Assembly: GCF_013466785.1 (NCBI RefSeq)
Contig: NZ_CP059163.1
Span: 3,286,001-3,350,000 of the forward strand
DNA from: Nocardioides marinisabuli
GTDB taxonomy: Bacteria; Actinomycetota; Actinomycetes; Propionibacteriales; Nocardioidaceae
Length of the DNA: 64,000 nucleotides
Direction of reading: 5' to 3'
Part shown: piece after piece, positions 52,967 to 62,753 of the stretch
Layout: the number at the start of each line of letters is the position of its first letter
Numbering within the stretch: the first letter of the stretch is position 1
Translations under genes and position numbers: made by a program
Notes under the pieces: model-generated
What the model was told of the DNA's origin: nothing
Seen by the model: only the letters and a program-made list of their open reading frames with translations
Database searches by the model: none

Positions 52967-55282
52967 CTATCGGTCAGTGACTCCGGCCTGCTCGTCGAGC
53001 ATGGTCAGGAGCTTGTCGCCCTCGATGTCGAGGTCCGGCAGTAGCCGGTCGAGCCAGGGGGGAAGCCACCATGCTCTGTCGTCGAAGACGGCCATGAGCG
53101 CCGGTACGAGGGTCAACCGGACGATGAATGCGTCGATCAGGATGCCGGCGGCGAGTGCGAAGCCGACCTGCTTGATCATGATGTCGTGGCTGAAGATGAA
53201 GCCGGAGAACACCGCGACCATGATGATGGCGGCTGCGACGACGACCCGGCTGGCGTGGTCGAAGCCGTGGACGACGCTTGGTCGCGCTGCCTGGCCGTGG
53301 ATGTGTGCCTCGCGCATCGAGGAGACCAGGAAGACCTCGTAGTCCATGGCGAGTCCGTAGAGGATGCCGGTCACGATGATCGGCATGAAGCTCATGAGCG
53401 GACCGCCGGTGTCGAAGCCGAAGAGTTCGCTGACCCAGCCCCACTGGAAGACTGCGGTGGTGGCACCGAAGGTGGCCAGGATGCTGAGCAGGAAGCCGGC
53501 TGTGGCCTTGATCGGGACGACCACCGAGCGGAAAACGACCATCAGAATCAGGACGGAAAGCACGATGATGATGCCGAGGTAGAGCGGAAGCACGCTGGCG
53601 ATCTTGTCGGACATGTCGATTCCGATGGCGGTGAAGCCGGTCACGCCCAACTGCACCTGGTTGTCCTGGGCGATCGCGCTGTCGCGCTCGCGAAGTGACT
53701 TCACGAGGTCGCTGGTCGCCTCGTCGCTGGGGCCTGAGGTGGGGATGATGCTGAACACGGCGAGGTCGCCGGCCTCGTTGATGCCGACGGGGGTGGCCAG
53801 CACGATGTCGTCTCGGTCCTGGAACCCAGTGATCAGTTTCGCGGTCAGCTCGGGGGTGACACGTCCTGCGGTGCCGGTGGGCTCTGCGGTGACTAGGAGG
53901 GGGCCGTTGAATCCCTCACCGAAGCCTTGGGAGACGGCCTCGTAGCTCTGCCGAGCGGCGGTGTCCTGGTTCGCGGTCGCGCCGGAGGGGATGCCCAGGT
54001 TCATGCTGGCTGCGGGGATCGCCATCACGCCCAGGATCGCGACCACGCCGGCGATGACGGGCCACCTGAACCTGATCACAGTCTTCACCCAGTGGTCGGC
54101 GACGCTGTGCGACTCCGCGTCCTCCTTGGCGCGGCGCCGGCCTCGGGCCTTGTCCGAGCAGATCCGCTCCCCGACTAGGCCTAGCAGCGCGGGCAGCAGG
54201 CTGAGGGCGATGAGCACTGCCAGGGCCACCGTGGACGCAGCGACCAGGGCCATAGTCGACAACGTCGCGATGCCGATGACGGTCAGGGCGGTCAGCGCGA
54301 TGAGGACGGTCAGGCCGGCGAAGAACACGGCGCTGCCCGCAGTGCCGACTGCTCTGCCGGCTGCCTCCCGGGCGGTGAGCCCTCGGTCGAGGATCAGCCG
54401 TCGCTGCCGGTTGACGACGAAGAGCGCGTAATCGATGCCGACCGCGAGGCCGACCATGAGACCCAGGACGGGGGTGGCGGAGTTCATCTCGAAGACCGTC
54501 GAGAGCGCGTAGGCGCCACCCACGCCGATTCCGACCCCGACGAGCGCTGTGATCAGGGGCAGGCCGGCCGCGATCAGGGAACCCAGGGTGAGCACCAGCA
54601 CGAGGGCAGCGACGGCGAGACCGATCACCTCGCCGATGCCGACGGGGATCTCGAGTGCCTTGAGCGAGTCGCTCGGGAGAACGGTGATCCCCGTTCCCTG
54701 CTCGGCGCGCTCTACCACCTCGACCACCGAGGAGACGTCGTCATCGGTCAACGAGGTCGAGGCGACCGTGAACTGGAACTGGAACAAGGCGACCTGTCCG
54801 TCCGAGGACACCAGCACGCCAGGCACTGGGGCCCCGTCCACCACGAGCGGCTGATACGGAGGCGCCTGCTGGTCCGACCCGGCTTGGGGATCGACCGGTG
54901 CATTCTTTCGCGGAGTGTCCGCTGGGTCCTCTTCAGCGCCACCCAGCGCGGCGTCGAGGGGGTTGACGACCTTCTCGAGGTCGTAGACGTCGCTGACGGT
55001 GCCGCTGATGACCGCGAGTCGCTTTGGAGTGTCCAGGCGCTCACCGTCCGGTGCAGTGAAGACCACGCTGGCCTGACCCCCCGAGGCCTCAGGGAGCTCA
55101 TCGGCCACGCGGTCGAGCACGGTCTGGGCCTGGGTGCCCTCGATCTTCATCTCGGAGCTGACGCTCACGCCGTTGATTGCCACGGCACCGACGACCGCGG
55201 CGAGGACCGCGACCCAGCCCGCGATGAAGAGCCACGGCCTGCCGAACGCGGTTTGTCCGAGCCGGTACAAGATGGTGGACAT
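52967..55282 (-). CDS. MMPL/RND-family transporter (771 aa)
   Basis: Full-length MMPL protein: anchor at residues 17-37, first loop, membrane block 1 with GLAVGIDYALFVVNRQRR, a cytoplasmic basic stretch (RGRRRAKEDAE), second loop and membrane block 2 with YGLAMDYEVFLVSSMREAH. The start ATG is at 55282. The upstream TetR gene on the same strand ends 38 bp before the start, so it is a regulator-transporter pair for a lipophilic compound. Confidence 0.92.
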   Translation of the reverse strand: MSTILYRLGQTAFGRPWLFIAGWVAVLAAVVGAVAINGVSVSSEMKIEGTQAQTVLDRVADELPEASGGQASVVFTAPDGERLDTPKRLAVISGTVSDVYDLEKVVNPLDAALGGAEEDPADTPRKNAPVDPQAGSDQQAPPYQPLVVDGAPVPGVLVSSDGQVALFQFQFTVASTSLTDDDVSSVVEVVERAEQGTGITVLPSDSLKALEIPVGIGEVIGLAVAALVLVLTLGSLIAAGLPLITALVGVGIGVGGAYALSTVFEMNSATPVLGLMVGLAVGIDYALFVVNRQRRLILDRGLTAREAAGRAVGTAGSAVFFAGLTVLIALTALTVIGIATLSTMALVAASTVALAVLIALSLLPALLGLVGERICSDKARGRRRAKEDAESHSVADHWVKTVIRFRWPVIAGVVAILGVMAIPAASMNLGIPSGATANQDTAARQSYEAVSQGFGEGFNGPLLVTAEPTGTAGRVTPELTAKLITGFQDRDDIVLATPVGINEAGDLAVFSIIPTSGPSDEATSDLVKSLRERDSAIAQDNQVQLGVTGFTAIGIDMSDKIASVLPLYLGIIIVLSVLILMVVFRSVVVPIKATAGFLLSILATFGATTAVFQWGWVSELFGFDTGGPLMSFMPIIVTGILYGLAMDYEVFLVSSMREAHIHGQAARPSVVHGFDHASRVVVAAAIIMVAVFSGFIFSHDIMIKQVGFALAAGILIDAFIVRLTLVPALMAVFDDRAWWLPPWLDRLLPDLDIEGDKLLTMLDEQAGVTDR

Positions 55283-55320
55283 GGGTCGGGTTCTCCTTGG
55301 GGGCGAGAAGCGGCGGGCGT

Positions 55321-55923
55321 CTAGAGGCCGTGGCGCAGGTAGTCGAAGGTGAGGTCGAGGAACGAGCTGTAGTCCATCGACGTAGGGGTGGCGTCGCTCT
55401 CGCCGTCCAGGTGCACGTCGAGAGTTCCTTCCAGGGCAGCCATGACAGCGCCGTACACGGCGCCGAACAGCAGAGGTACGTAGACGGCGGGGTACCGGTC
55501 CCCGGCTGTCGACCCCAAGAGTTCCTGGGCAGTGTGGCGCATGCGTTGCTGAACGCCTAGGACGTAGGGCTCCAGGGTCGGGTACTCCCGCGCCATCGCC
55601 ATCAGCTCGCGCATCCTCACCAACGTGTCCGCAGTGAGCTGATCCTTCATGACGGCCAGGAGGGCATCGAGCAACGGCAGATCCGCGGGCAGGCCGGCCA
55701 GGATCGCGCTGGCGTCCTCGACACCACCGAACGCGACTGACGCGACTGCCTCCTCCTTGCAGGAGAAGTGGTTCGCAAACGTGCGACGCGAGTAGCCAGC
55801 ACGCTGCACGAGATCCGCGGTGACGAACCCGAACAGCCCGCGCTCACGGGTCAGCTCGAAGGCGGCTTGGGCGAGCGCCCGTCCCGTCGCCTCGCGCTTG
55901 AGGTCCCGCAACCCACGATCCAT
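55321..55923 (-). CDS. TetR-family regulator (200 aa)
   Basis: The helix-turn-helix GFVTADLVQRAGYSRRTFANHFSCKEEAVASV is near residues 34-64, with an aromatic Cys. The ATG at 55923 begins MDRGLRD. It precedes the MMPL gene on the same strand and has a 22-bp palindrome upstream; likely an efflux repressor. Confidence 0.88.
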   Translation of the reverse strand: MDRGLRDLKREATGRALAQAAFELTRERGLFGFVTADLVQRAGYSRRTFANHFSCKEEAVASVAFGGVEDASAILAGLPADLPLLDALLAVMKDQLTADTLVRMRELMAMAREYPTLEPYVLGVQQRMRHTAQELLGSTAGDRYPAVYVPLLFGAVYGAVMAALEGTLDVHLDGESDATPTSMDYSSFLDLTFDYLRHGL

Positions 55924-55947
55924 GCCCTGAGTATGACGCCTGTTGCC

Positions 55948-55969
55948 CAATAAGCAACATTGCCTATTG
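55948..55969. promoter_or_regulatory. TetR operator palindrome
   Basis: Arms CAATAAGCAA and TTGCCTATTG match at nine of ten positions around a 2-bp centre. A nested GTTGC-N7-GCAAC repeat lies at 55942-55958. It is 25 bp upstream of the TetR start. Confidence 0.6.
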
Positions 55970-56108
55970 AGCAGTTAGATACCCATTGTTGCCGCTGGCC
56001 CAGCAGTTGTCCGTCGAGGGCAGGCCGGTAGCGTGACGCCACATATGGTCGCCGATCGCCCTCGGCGCCGGTGTTGTCAATGAGTGGCCATGGACTACGG
56101 GAGCTCGT

Positions 56109-56432
56109 ATGGGTGCTGGTGGTGAAGTGGTCAGTGCGGACAGCGGAAGCCAGTTCGCTGATGCGGTGCTGGCTCTGCTCGCGGTCGCGCGGCGGACCAG
56201 GGGACGCCTGCAGCCGCTCTGCGAAGACGTCACCGTGCCGCAGTTGGTCTTGCTGGATGCTGTGCAGATCTGCGGCCTTGAGGGCATCGGCGCCATTTCG
56301 ACGTACACGCTGTTGAGCCAGCCGACGGTGACCCAACAGGCGGCCAGCCTGGAAAGCGCAGGTCTGCTGCGCCGCATCCCGGCTGAGGACGACCGCCGAC
56401 GGCGGGTGCTGACGCTCACCGAACGAGGCCAG
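56109..56432 (+). pseudogene. MarR-family regulator, 3' end lost
   Basis: The first 105 codons carry a MarR winged helix: VPQLVLLDAV, STYTLLSQPTVTQQAASLESAGLLRRIPAEDDRRRRVLTLTERGQ. After TERGQ the frame runs into sequence that is antisense to the next fragment. The last helices needed for dimerisation are absent. Confidence 0.75.
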
Positions 56433-56800
56433 TCCGGCTGCGATGGCCATGGCAGCCCAGTCGTTACGAGCGGTGGCCAGCACGGCGTGGGCAATGACGT
56501 CGGTGGGCGGGTCCCCCGCCATCTCGTCTATGACTTTGCGTACGCCCGAGTAGATCCGGGAGGCGTGCCGCCAGGCTTCGATGACGGCCTCCCTGCGGTC
56601 TTCAGGGTCGTCGACGAGGCCGCGTTCTAGGGATGCCACGAGACGGGTGTGCCAGCGGAGCAGGAGCGCGTTCGCGAGGTCCTCCACATTGTTGAAGTAG
56701 GTGTCGGTGCCTTCGATGTTGGTGGGGATTTGCCCATCGTTTCGGGTGAGGATGGCCTCGATCAGATTGTGGAGGACTGTTGCGCGGCTCGGCTTGGGTC
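56433..56800 (-). pseudogene. TetR-like regulator fragment, truncated
   Basis: Minus-strand coding sequence without a clear start reads KPSRATVLHNLIEAILTRN, then YFNNVEDLANALLLRWHTRLVASLERGL, and continues through DPEDRREAVIEAWRHASRIYSGV to AMAIAAGL, where it meets the MarR fragment. It looks like the ligand domain of a TetR-type protein that lost both its DNA-binding domain and its tail. Confidence 0.6.
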
Positions 56801-56848
56801 GGTCCTTCGCGGGTACTCTTTCGTGGGACTGGATGGTGAGTGGCTGAC

Positions 56849-58027
56849 CTACTGAATGGGTAGCGATGCGAACCCGCGGATCGGGCCTGAGCGGAGTCGG
56901 ACCGCGGAGTCGATGTCGACATCCCAGTCACGGCGGCGGGTGAGGAGTGCTCGCAGAGCGATGCGTGCTTCGAGGCGGGCCAGGGATGCGCCGAGGCAGA
57001 AGTGGATGCCGCGCCCGAACGCGACTTGTCGTTCGGGGCCACGGTGGATGTCGAAGTGGTCTGCGTCGGGGAACGCGTGGTCGTCGCGGTTGGCTGAGCC
57101 GAAGAGCAGCAGCGCGGTGTCGCCGGCTGCCATAGCCTGCCCGTGCAGATCGACCTGTCGGGTCAGGGTGCGTGCCAGGCCCTGGACCGGTGAGTCGTAG
57201 CGAAGCAGCTCTTCGACGGCTGCTGGCACGAGTTCGGGCTCGTCGGCCAGAGCGCGTCGGTCCTCAGGGTGTTGGGCGAGGATGACAGCGCTGTTGGACA
57301 GCAGGTTGGTCGTCGTTTCGTGCCCGGCGACGAGCAGCAGCAGGCAGAAGCCGAGAAGTTCTTCCTCGGTGAGGTGCTCGCCGTCCACCTCGGCTTGGAC
57401 GAGCGCTGTCATGAGGTCGTCTTGGGGGTGCGCGCGTCGGTCAGCGAGGAATGCGGAGAAGTACTCGTAGAGGGCTGCAGCGGCGTCCAGCCCGGCGCCG
57501 AATTCGCCTCGCACCGGGTTGGACTGGATCAGGGTGGTGGACCAGGTCCGAAAGCGGTCGCGGTCTTCACGCGGCACGCCGAGCATGTCGGCGATCACGA
57601 TCGCGGGCAGAGGTCCGGAGAACTCGGAGACGAAGTCCCAGGTGCCGGTCTCGGGGGTTGTGGCGAGGAGGTCGTCGACAAGGGTCTGGATGTGTCCTTC
57701 GAGCCCTGCGATGCGACGCGGGGTGAAGGCCTTGCTGACGAGTTGGCGCAGCTGCGTGTGCCGGGGTGGGTCGCTCATGATGAGCATGGGCAGGAACAGC
57801 TCGGTCATGTCCACGCCGGGTGGGGTGGGGAAGATGCCGGACGCCGAGGAGTACGTCGTTGGGTCGGCCAGGGCCGCCGAGACGTCTTCGTGCCTGCTGA
57901 GCACCCAGGTGCTTGCCTCCGGCGACCAGTGCGCCGGGGCGTGATCGCGAAGCTGCCGATAGACGGGGTAGGGATCCTCCATCACTGTGGGGTCGAACGG
58001 GCTGTAGGTGAGCTGCTGGCTAGTCAT
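56849..58027 (-). CDS. Cytochrome P450 (392 aa), CYP family not assigned
   Basis: Complete P450 of the soluble bacterial type: MSDPPRHTQLRQLVSKAF, the I-helix LLLVAGHETTTNLL, ExxR in EELLRYD, and the heme loop FGRGIHFCLGASLARLEA with Cys near residue 344. No ferredoxin is adjacent; the CYP153 ferredoxin at 12461 is the only one in the window. The start follows a weak AGAGAAG. A remnant of an MMPL gene lies immediately upstream on the same strand, suggesting the two once formed an operon. Confidence 0.92.
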   Translation of the reverse strand: MTSQQLTYSPFDPTVMEDPYPVYRQLRDHAPAHWSPEASTWVLSRHEDVSAALADPTTYSSASGIFPTPPGVDMTELFLPMLIMSDPPRHTQLRQLVSKAFTPRRIAGLEGHIQTLVDDLLATTPETGTWDFVSEFSGPLPAIVIADMLGVPREDRDRFRTWSTTLIQSNPVRGEFGAGLDAAAALYEYFSAFLADRRAHPQDDLMTALVQAEVDGEHLTEEELLGFCLLLLVAGHETTTNLLSNSAVILAQHPEDRRALADEPELVPAAVEELLRYDSPVQGLARTLTRQVDLHGQAMAAGDTALLLFGSANRDDHAFPDADHFDIHRGPERQVAFGRGIHFCLGASLARLEARIALRALLTRRRDWDVDIDSAVRLRSGPIRGFASLPIQ

Positions 58028-58049
58028 GACTTCTCTCTGGTCATCGGGT

Positions 58050-58280
58050 TCACGGGTGCCTGGGAGGTGTTGGGGCTGGCTCTACGGCTGCCGGTGCGTG
58101 GGCCGGCCGGGGGTGTGGCCACCAGCTGCCCTCCTCGAACAGCGCGGCGCAAGCCGGGACGACGAGAGTGCGCACGACGAACGTGTCGAGAAGGAGCCCG
58201 GCCGCGACAGCGAAGCCGGTCTGGGCGAGCGCATCGACCGGTGAGAACAGCAGTCCCGGCCCGATCGTCTCGACTCACTG
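58050..58280 (-). pseudogene. MMPL transporter C-terminal remnant
   Basis: An open frame without a start reads LLFSPVDALAQTGFAVAAG, then LLLDTFVVRTLVVPACAALFEEGSWWP, the last membrane helix and C-terminal signature of MMPL proteins, ending at TGA 58050-58052. Everything upstream was lost at about 58280, where the promoter of the divergent TetR gene begins. Confidence 0.8.
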
Positions 58281-58308
58281 AACACAACCGATCGTCTAGA
58301 TCACTGGT

Positions 58309-58325
58309 TTGTACTTCCAGTACAA
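58309..58325. promoter_or_regulatory. Inverted repeat TTGTAC-TTCCA-GTACAA
   Basis: Perfect 6-bp arms, 67 bp before the TetR start. Likely operator. A 10-bp direct repeat CCGATCGTCT occurs just upstream at 58261-58270 and 58288-58297. Confidence 0.55.
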
Positions 58326-58392
58326 CATACGATGTGCACGACGTCGATACCGCACGGCCGCACCGGCGGGCGGCAGAGAACAGAGGTGCGTG

Positions 58393-59013
58393 ATGAGGAA
58401 GCTGCCGGCGAAGCTGGCCAGCCAGTTGTACGGCGCGGCCGAGCTGATCGCGGAGCGCGGTCTGGACGGCACCAAGATCGAAGACATCGCCGAGGCCACC
58501 GGCATCCCGAAGGCCACGATCTACTACCACCTCGACGGCAAGAACGCCGTGCTGGAGTTTCTCCTCAGCGACCTGCTGGACATGATCGCCGGCGCCGTCG
58601 GCGTTGCCGTCTTGAGCGCCGAGGATGCGCGGACTCGACTCGAGGCCGCTGTCGTGGCGCAGCTGGGGGTAATGCTCGAGCACCCGTTCCTGTGTCGGGC
58701 ACTGGTCGGCGACCTTGGGCGCGCGACTCGGCTGCCCGAGCTGGCGCTGGCATTGCGGGCTGCGTTCTACGAACCGATCGAGCAGTTGTTGGCCGACGGC
58801 GTGGCTGATGGGTCGCTACGCCAGGTCCCCAACCCGGGCGCCGTGGCCTTGAGCGTCTTCGGTGCCATCACGGTCGCCGGCCTCACTGCGGCGGTGGAGG
58901 GGCCATCTGACGACCCGTCCGCAGACGCAGTGCGCTTGTCTGCGTCGATCAGCGAGTTGATCTTCGACGGCCTGGCGACGCGTCCCCGTCGCGCTGACGA
59001 CAAGCCCCAGTGA
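58393..59013 (+). CDS. TetR-family regulator (206 aa)
   Basis: The helix-turn-helix (GTKIEDIAEATGIPKATIYYHLDGKNAVLEFLL) is at about residues 24-56, with a C-terminal helical ligand domain. The ATG at 58393 begins MRKLPAK. It is divergent from the MMPL remnant and P450, so it probably controlled that operon before the deletion. Confidence 0.88.
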   Translation: MRKLPAKLASQLYGAAELIAERGLDGTKIEDIAEATGIPKATIYYHLDGKNAVLEFLLSDLLDMIAGAVGVAVLSAEDARTRLEAAVVAQLGVMLEHPFLCRALVGDLGRATRLPELALALRAAFYEPIEQLLADGVADGSLRQVPNPGAVALSVFGAITVAGLTAAVEGPSDDPSADAVRLSASISELIFDGLATRPRRADDKPQ

Positions 59014-59349
59014 CCAACCGGAGTGATCTCCGCACGTTATCGACAGCGGAAGCGGCTTCCGTGCGCTCCGGCCGGAAGGGCTTTCCAGGCAATGACCGGG
59101 CCTTCGTGCAGGACAGGTGCGGGCGCGCATGCTGGTCGGAGGACTTGTCCATGCGAGTCGCGGAGGCGACCAGGTCAAACCGAGCTACGAGCACCGAGCC
59201 GAGTCGCATATAGTAGGCGTATCGCGGCGCCGGGCGTTCGTTCGGGCCGAGGTGCTTCAGGATCCGGCCGGTCGAGTCAGCTGTGCGCAGCGTGATGGGC
59301 ACCCGTCCGTCGAGTTGGGTGGCGTTCCAGTTCATCTTGGAGAGAGTGG
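59014..59349. other. Spacer before IS256 copy 2 with a possible gene remnant
   Basis: On the minus strand from 59335 an ATG opens a frame beginning MNWNATQLDGRVPITLRT that looks protein-like for about 45 residues, then becomes low quality. It could be the 5' end of a gene broken near the IS256 insertion; I do not recognise the family. Confidence 0.3.
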
Positions 59350-60801
59350 AGTCCAGCAGAGTGGTGTACGACGACCTGAGTGAGCGCGTGCCTCCAACGT
59401 AGGCGCGGCCACCGGGTGAATCCTTCGAGTGAACCTCTCACAGCACTCTCGAACGGAGCCATCACGATGACCGCTTCATCCAGTATCAACCAGGTCGACC
59501 CTGCCCTGATCAAGACGCTCGACCCGGGCGAGTTCCTCCACGAGCAACTCGCCCAGGCGTCCCCGGACCTGATGCGCGAGCTCCTCGCAACGTTCGTCAA
59601 CTCGCTGCTCGGTGCCGAGGCCGACGCGGTGTGCGGAGCCGCCTACGGCTCTCGTGCGCCCGAGCGGGTCAACTCTCGCAACGGCTACCGCCACCGCGAC
59701 CTCGACACCCGCGTCGGCACCATCGATGTCGCGATCCCCAAGCTGCGCACGGGGACGTACTTCCCTGAGTGGCTCCTCGAGCGACGACGTCGCGCCGAGG
59801 CGGCCCTGACGAGCGTGGTGGCGACCTGCTACCTCCTGGGCGTCTCGACGCGGCGGATGGACAAGCTCGTGCAGTCGCTCGGCATCACCGGTCTGTCGAA
59901 GTCGCAGGTCTCGGTGATGGCCGCCGATCTCGACGCTCACGTCGAGGACTTCCGCACTCGACCCCTCGATCAGGGTCCGTACACATTCGTCGCTGCCGAC
60001 GCCCTGACCATGAAAGTGCGTGAAGGCGGCCGGGTCAGGAACGTCTCGGTCATGGTCGCCACCGGCGTCAACGCCGATGGACACCGCGAGATCCTCGGGA
60101 TCCAGGTCGCGACCGGTGAGACCCACGCCGGCTGGCTGGGGTTCTTCCGCGACCTCGTCGCCCGCGGCCTGTCCGGCGTCGCACTGGTCACCTCAGATGC
60201 CCACGCCGGGGGCTCGTTGAGGCCATCGACGCCACGTTGCCCGGGGCGGGCTGGCAGCGGTGCCGTACGCATTACGCCGCGAACCTGATGGCGGTGTGCC
60301 CGAAGTCGGCGTGGCCCGGGGTGAAGGCGATGCTGCACAGCGTCTACGACCAGCCCGACGCTGTCGCGGTCCACGCGCAGTTCGACAAGCTCCTCGACTC
60401 CGAGCTCGTCACCTCGCTGCCCGCAGTCCTCGAGCACCTCGACAGTGCCCGCGACGAGATCCTGGCCTTCACCGGCTTCCCGAAGGAGATCTGGCGACAG
60501 ATCTGGTCGAACAACCCCAACGAGAGGCTCAACCGCGAGATCCGGCGGCGCACCGACGTCGTAGGCATCTTCCCCGACCGCAACGCCATCATCCGACTCG
60601 TCGGCGCCGTCCTGGCCGAGCAGCACGACGAATGGGCCGAAGGTCGCCGCTACCTCGGACTCGACGTCCTCGCCCGCTCCCGGATGAGCCTGATCACCAA
60701 CCCTGCCGACGAATCACCGATCAACAAGGAGGTCGCCATCAGCGCCTAACGACACGCCCGACGAAGGATTCGTTTCGTACACCACGCCCAGGGACTTGAC
60801 C
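59350..60801 (+). mobile_element. IS256-family element, copy 2 (inverted relative to copy 1)
   Basis: Nearly identical to 44614-46065 but on the other strand. The transposase carries a frameshift. No target duplication is visible at its ends. Confidence 0.85.
59467..60749 (+). pseudogene. IS256-family transposase, frameshifted copy
   Basis: Translates like the intact copy up to TSDAHAG, then two extra G in a G-run at about 60208-60212 shift the frame. The remaining part (PGAGWQRCRTHYAANLMAV to NKEVAISA) is in frame +2. One further difference is Val for Ile in LLATFVNSLL. It should be inactive unless frameshifting restores it. Confidence 0.88.
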
Positions 60802-61025
60802 GTCCGACGGCGGCATGGGAGCGATCACGTCGGCGGAAACGATGTGGCAGCAAGATGACTCGGGCATCGCGGCGGTGGTTGCCCAACTGTGCGATGCCAG
60901 GCTGGTGGCTCGGGCAACCGACCCGGGCCGCGACCTACCCGAAGAGTCCCCTGAGGACCGTGTGGCAGGAGATGGCGCTACCCAAACTGGTACCGGATTT
61001 GTAACAGACGAGCGGCTACCAACAG
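60802..61025. other. Spacer between IS256 copy 2 and the glnA terminator
   Basis: A 99-codon open frame from 60815 has no recognisable domain and overlaps the terminator, so I treat the stretch as non-coding. It marks the right boundary of the IS island. Confidence 0.4.
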
Positions 61026-61067
61026 CAAACGCCGCCGAACGACCGAAAGGTCGTTCGGCGGCGTTTG
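61026..61067. terminator. Strong terminator hairpin downstream of glnA
   Basis: A perfect 19-bp stem (CAAACGCCGCCGAACGACC and its complement) with a GAAA tetraloop, flanked by AAA and TTT, about 65 bases after the glnA stop on the minus strand. Confidence 0.85.
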
Positions 61068-61132
61068 TGCAGGTCAGCGCCTGTTCTTTGCGGTCGTTCG
61101 GCGTTCCTGAATGACCGCAGCCGGAGGCCCGG

Positions 61133-62557
61133 TTAGATGTCGTAGTACAGCTCGAACTCGTGCGGGTGCGGGCGGGCCTGCACCGGCGCGATCTCGTTGG
61201 TGCGCTTGTAGTCGATCCAGGTCTCGATCAGGTCGGGCGTGAAGACGTTGCCGGCCGTCAGGAACTCGTGGTCGGCCTCGAGGGAGTCGAGGACGGCGTT
61301 GAGCGAGGTCGGGACCTGGTCGATGTCGGCCATCTCGTCCGGCGGGAGCTCGTAGATGTCCTTGTCGACCGGGGCGGGCGGCTCGATCTTGTTCTTGATG
61401 CCGTCGAGGCCGGCGAGCAGCAGCGCCGAGAAGGCGAGGTAGGGGTTCGCCGACGGGTCGGGGCAGCGGAACTCGACGCGCTTGGCCTTCGGGTTCGAGC
61501 CGGTGATCGGGATGCGCACGCAGGCCGAGCGGTTGCGCTGGGAGTAGACCAGCGAGATCGGGGCCTCGAAGCCGGGGACCAGGCGGTGGTAGGAGTTCAC
61601 CGTCGGGTTGGTGAAGGCCAGCAGCGACGGGGCGTGCTTGAGCATGCCGCCGATGTAGTAGCGCGCCATGTCGGACAGGCCGCCGTACCCGGTCTCGTCG
61701 TAGAACAGGGGCTCGCCCTCGTTCCAGATCGACTGGTGCACGTGCATGCCCGAGCCGTTGTCGCCGAAGATCGGCTTGGGCATGAAGGTCGCGGTCTTGC
61801 CGTTGCGCCAGGCCGTGTTCTTGATGATGTACTTGAACTTCATCACGTCGTCGGCGGCCTTGAGCAGCTCGTCGAAGCGGTAGTTGATCTCCGCCTGGCC
61901 GGCGGTGCCGACCTCGTGGTGGGCGCGCTCGACCTGCAGGCCGGCCCGCTCGAGCTCGATGACCATCTCGTCGCGCAGCTCGCCGAAGTGGTCGGTGGGG
62001 GCGACGGGGAAGTAGCCGCCCTTGTACTTGACCTTGTAGCCGCGGTTGTCGTTCTCGAACGCGTCACCGGTGTTCCAGGCGCCGGCCGAGGAGTTGATCT
62101 CGTAGAACCCGGCGTTGGCCTTGGTCTCGAAGCGCACGTTGTCGAAGACGTAGAACTCGGCCTCGGGGGCGAAGAACGCCTGGTCGCCGATGCCGGTGGT
62201 GGCCATGTAGGCCATCGCCTTGCGGGCGATGTTGCGCGGGTCGCGCGAGTAGGCCTCGCCCGAGATCGGGTCGTGGATGAAGAAGTTCACGACCAGCGTC
62301 TTCGCGGCCCGGAAGGGGTCGATGTAGGCCGTGGTCGGGTCCGGGAACAGCGACATGTCGGACTCGTGGATGGCCTGGAAGCCACGGATGGACGAGCCGT
62401 CGAAGCCGAGGCCGTCGTCGAAGACCGACTGGTCGAAGGACGACACCGGGACCGTGAAGTGCTGCATGACGCCGGGCAGGTCGCAGAAGCGCACGTCGAC
62501 CATCTCGACGCCCTCGTCCTTGATGTACTTGAGCAGCTCCTCGCTGTTCTGGAACAT
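61133..62557 (-). CDS. glnA: Type I glutamine synthetase (474 aa)
   Basis: Full-length GSI-beta enzyme: [10 protein letters not shown], the metal and glutamate site motifs [11 protein letters not shown] and [12 protein letters not shown], the [14 protein letters not shown] loop, NRSACVRIP, and the adenylylation-site region [10 protein letters not shown] with Tyr, indicating control by GlnE. It makes glutamine from glutamate and ammonia in the cytoplasm. The start has AAGGAGG eight bases upstream. As a core gene it anchors the window to the chromosome. Confidence 0.98.
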   Translation of the reverse strand: MFQNSEELLKYIKDEGVEMVDVRFCDLPGVMQHFTVPVSSFDQSVFDDGLGFDGSSIRGFQAIHESDMSLFPDPTTAYIDPFRAAKTLVVNFFIHDPISGEAYSRDPRNIARKAMAYMATTGIGDQAFFAPEAEFYVFDNVRFETKANAGFYEINSSAGAWNTGDAFENDNRGYKVKYKGGYFPVAPTDHFGELRDEMVIELERAGLQVERAHHEVGTAGQAEINYRFDELLKAADDVMKFKYIIKNTAWRNGKTATFMPKPIFGDNGSGMHVHQSIWNEGEPLFYDETGYGGLSDMARYYIGGMLKHAPSLLAFTNPTVNSYHRLVPGFEAPISLVYSQRNRSACVRIPITGSNPKAKRVEFRCPDPSANPYLAFSALLLAGLDGIKNKIEPPAPVDKDIYELPPDEMADIDQVPTSLNAVLDSLEADHEFLTAGNVFTPDLIETWIDYKRTNEIAPVQARPHPHEFELYYDI

Positions 62558-62753
62558 TCGTCCTCCTTGGCCGTCCCCGTCGGACGACCGGCAGATCTGA
62601 GAGTGGACACCCGCGGCGACGATGCCTCGGACGATGCGCTCACCCTACGAGTGAGGCAGTTTCCAGACCGTATCGGACGTGTTTCCCCCATGTAACAGAC
62701 GTCCAAGTCTCCCGCCCGGTCCGAGCCGCGGCACCGGTCTCTAGGCTGGGCGG

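Noticed and set aside
40544..60801. Possible CRISPR array or integron in the repeat-rich region
   Set aside because: Repeats here are IS ends and transposase copies; there are no regularly spaced short repeats and no cas or integrase genes.
60815..61114. 99-codon open frame before glnA
   Set aside because: It runs through a perfect terminator hairpin and has no recognisable domain.
61160..62695. 511-codon open frame antisense to glnA
   Set aside because: It lies entirely over a certain glutamine synthetase gene; long antisense frames are expected at this GC content and codon bias.
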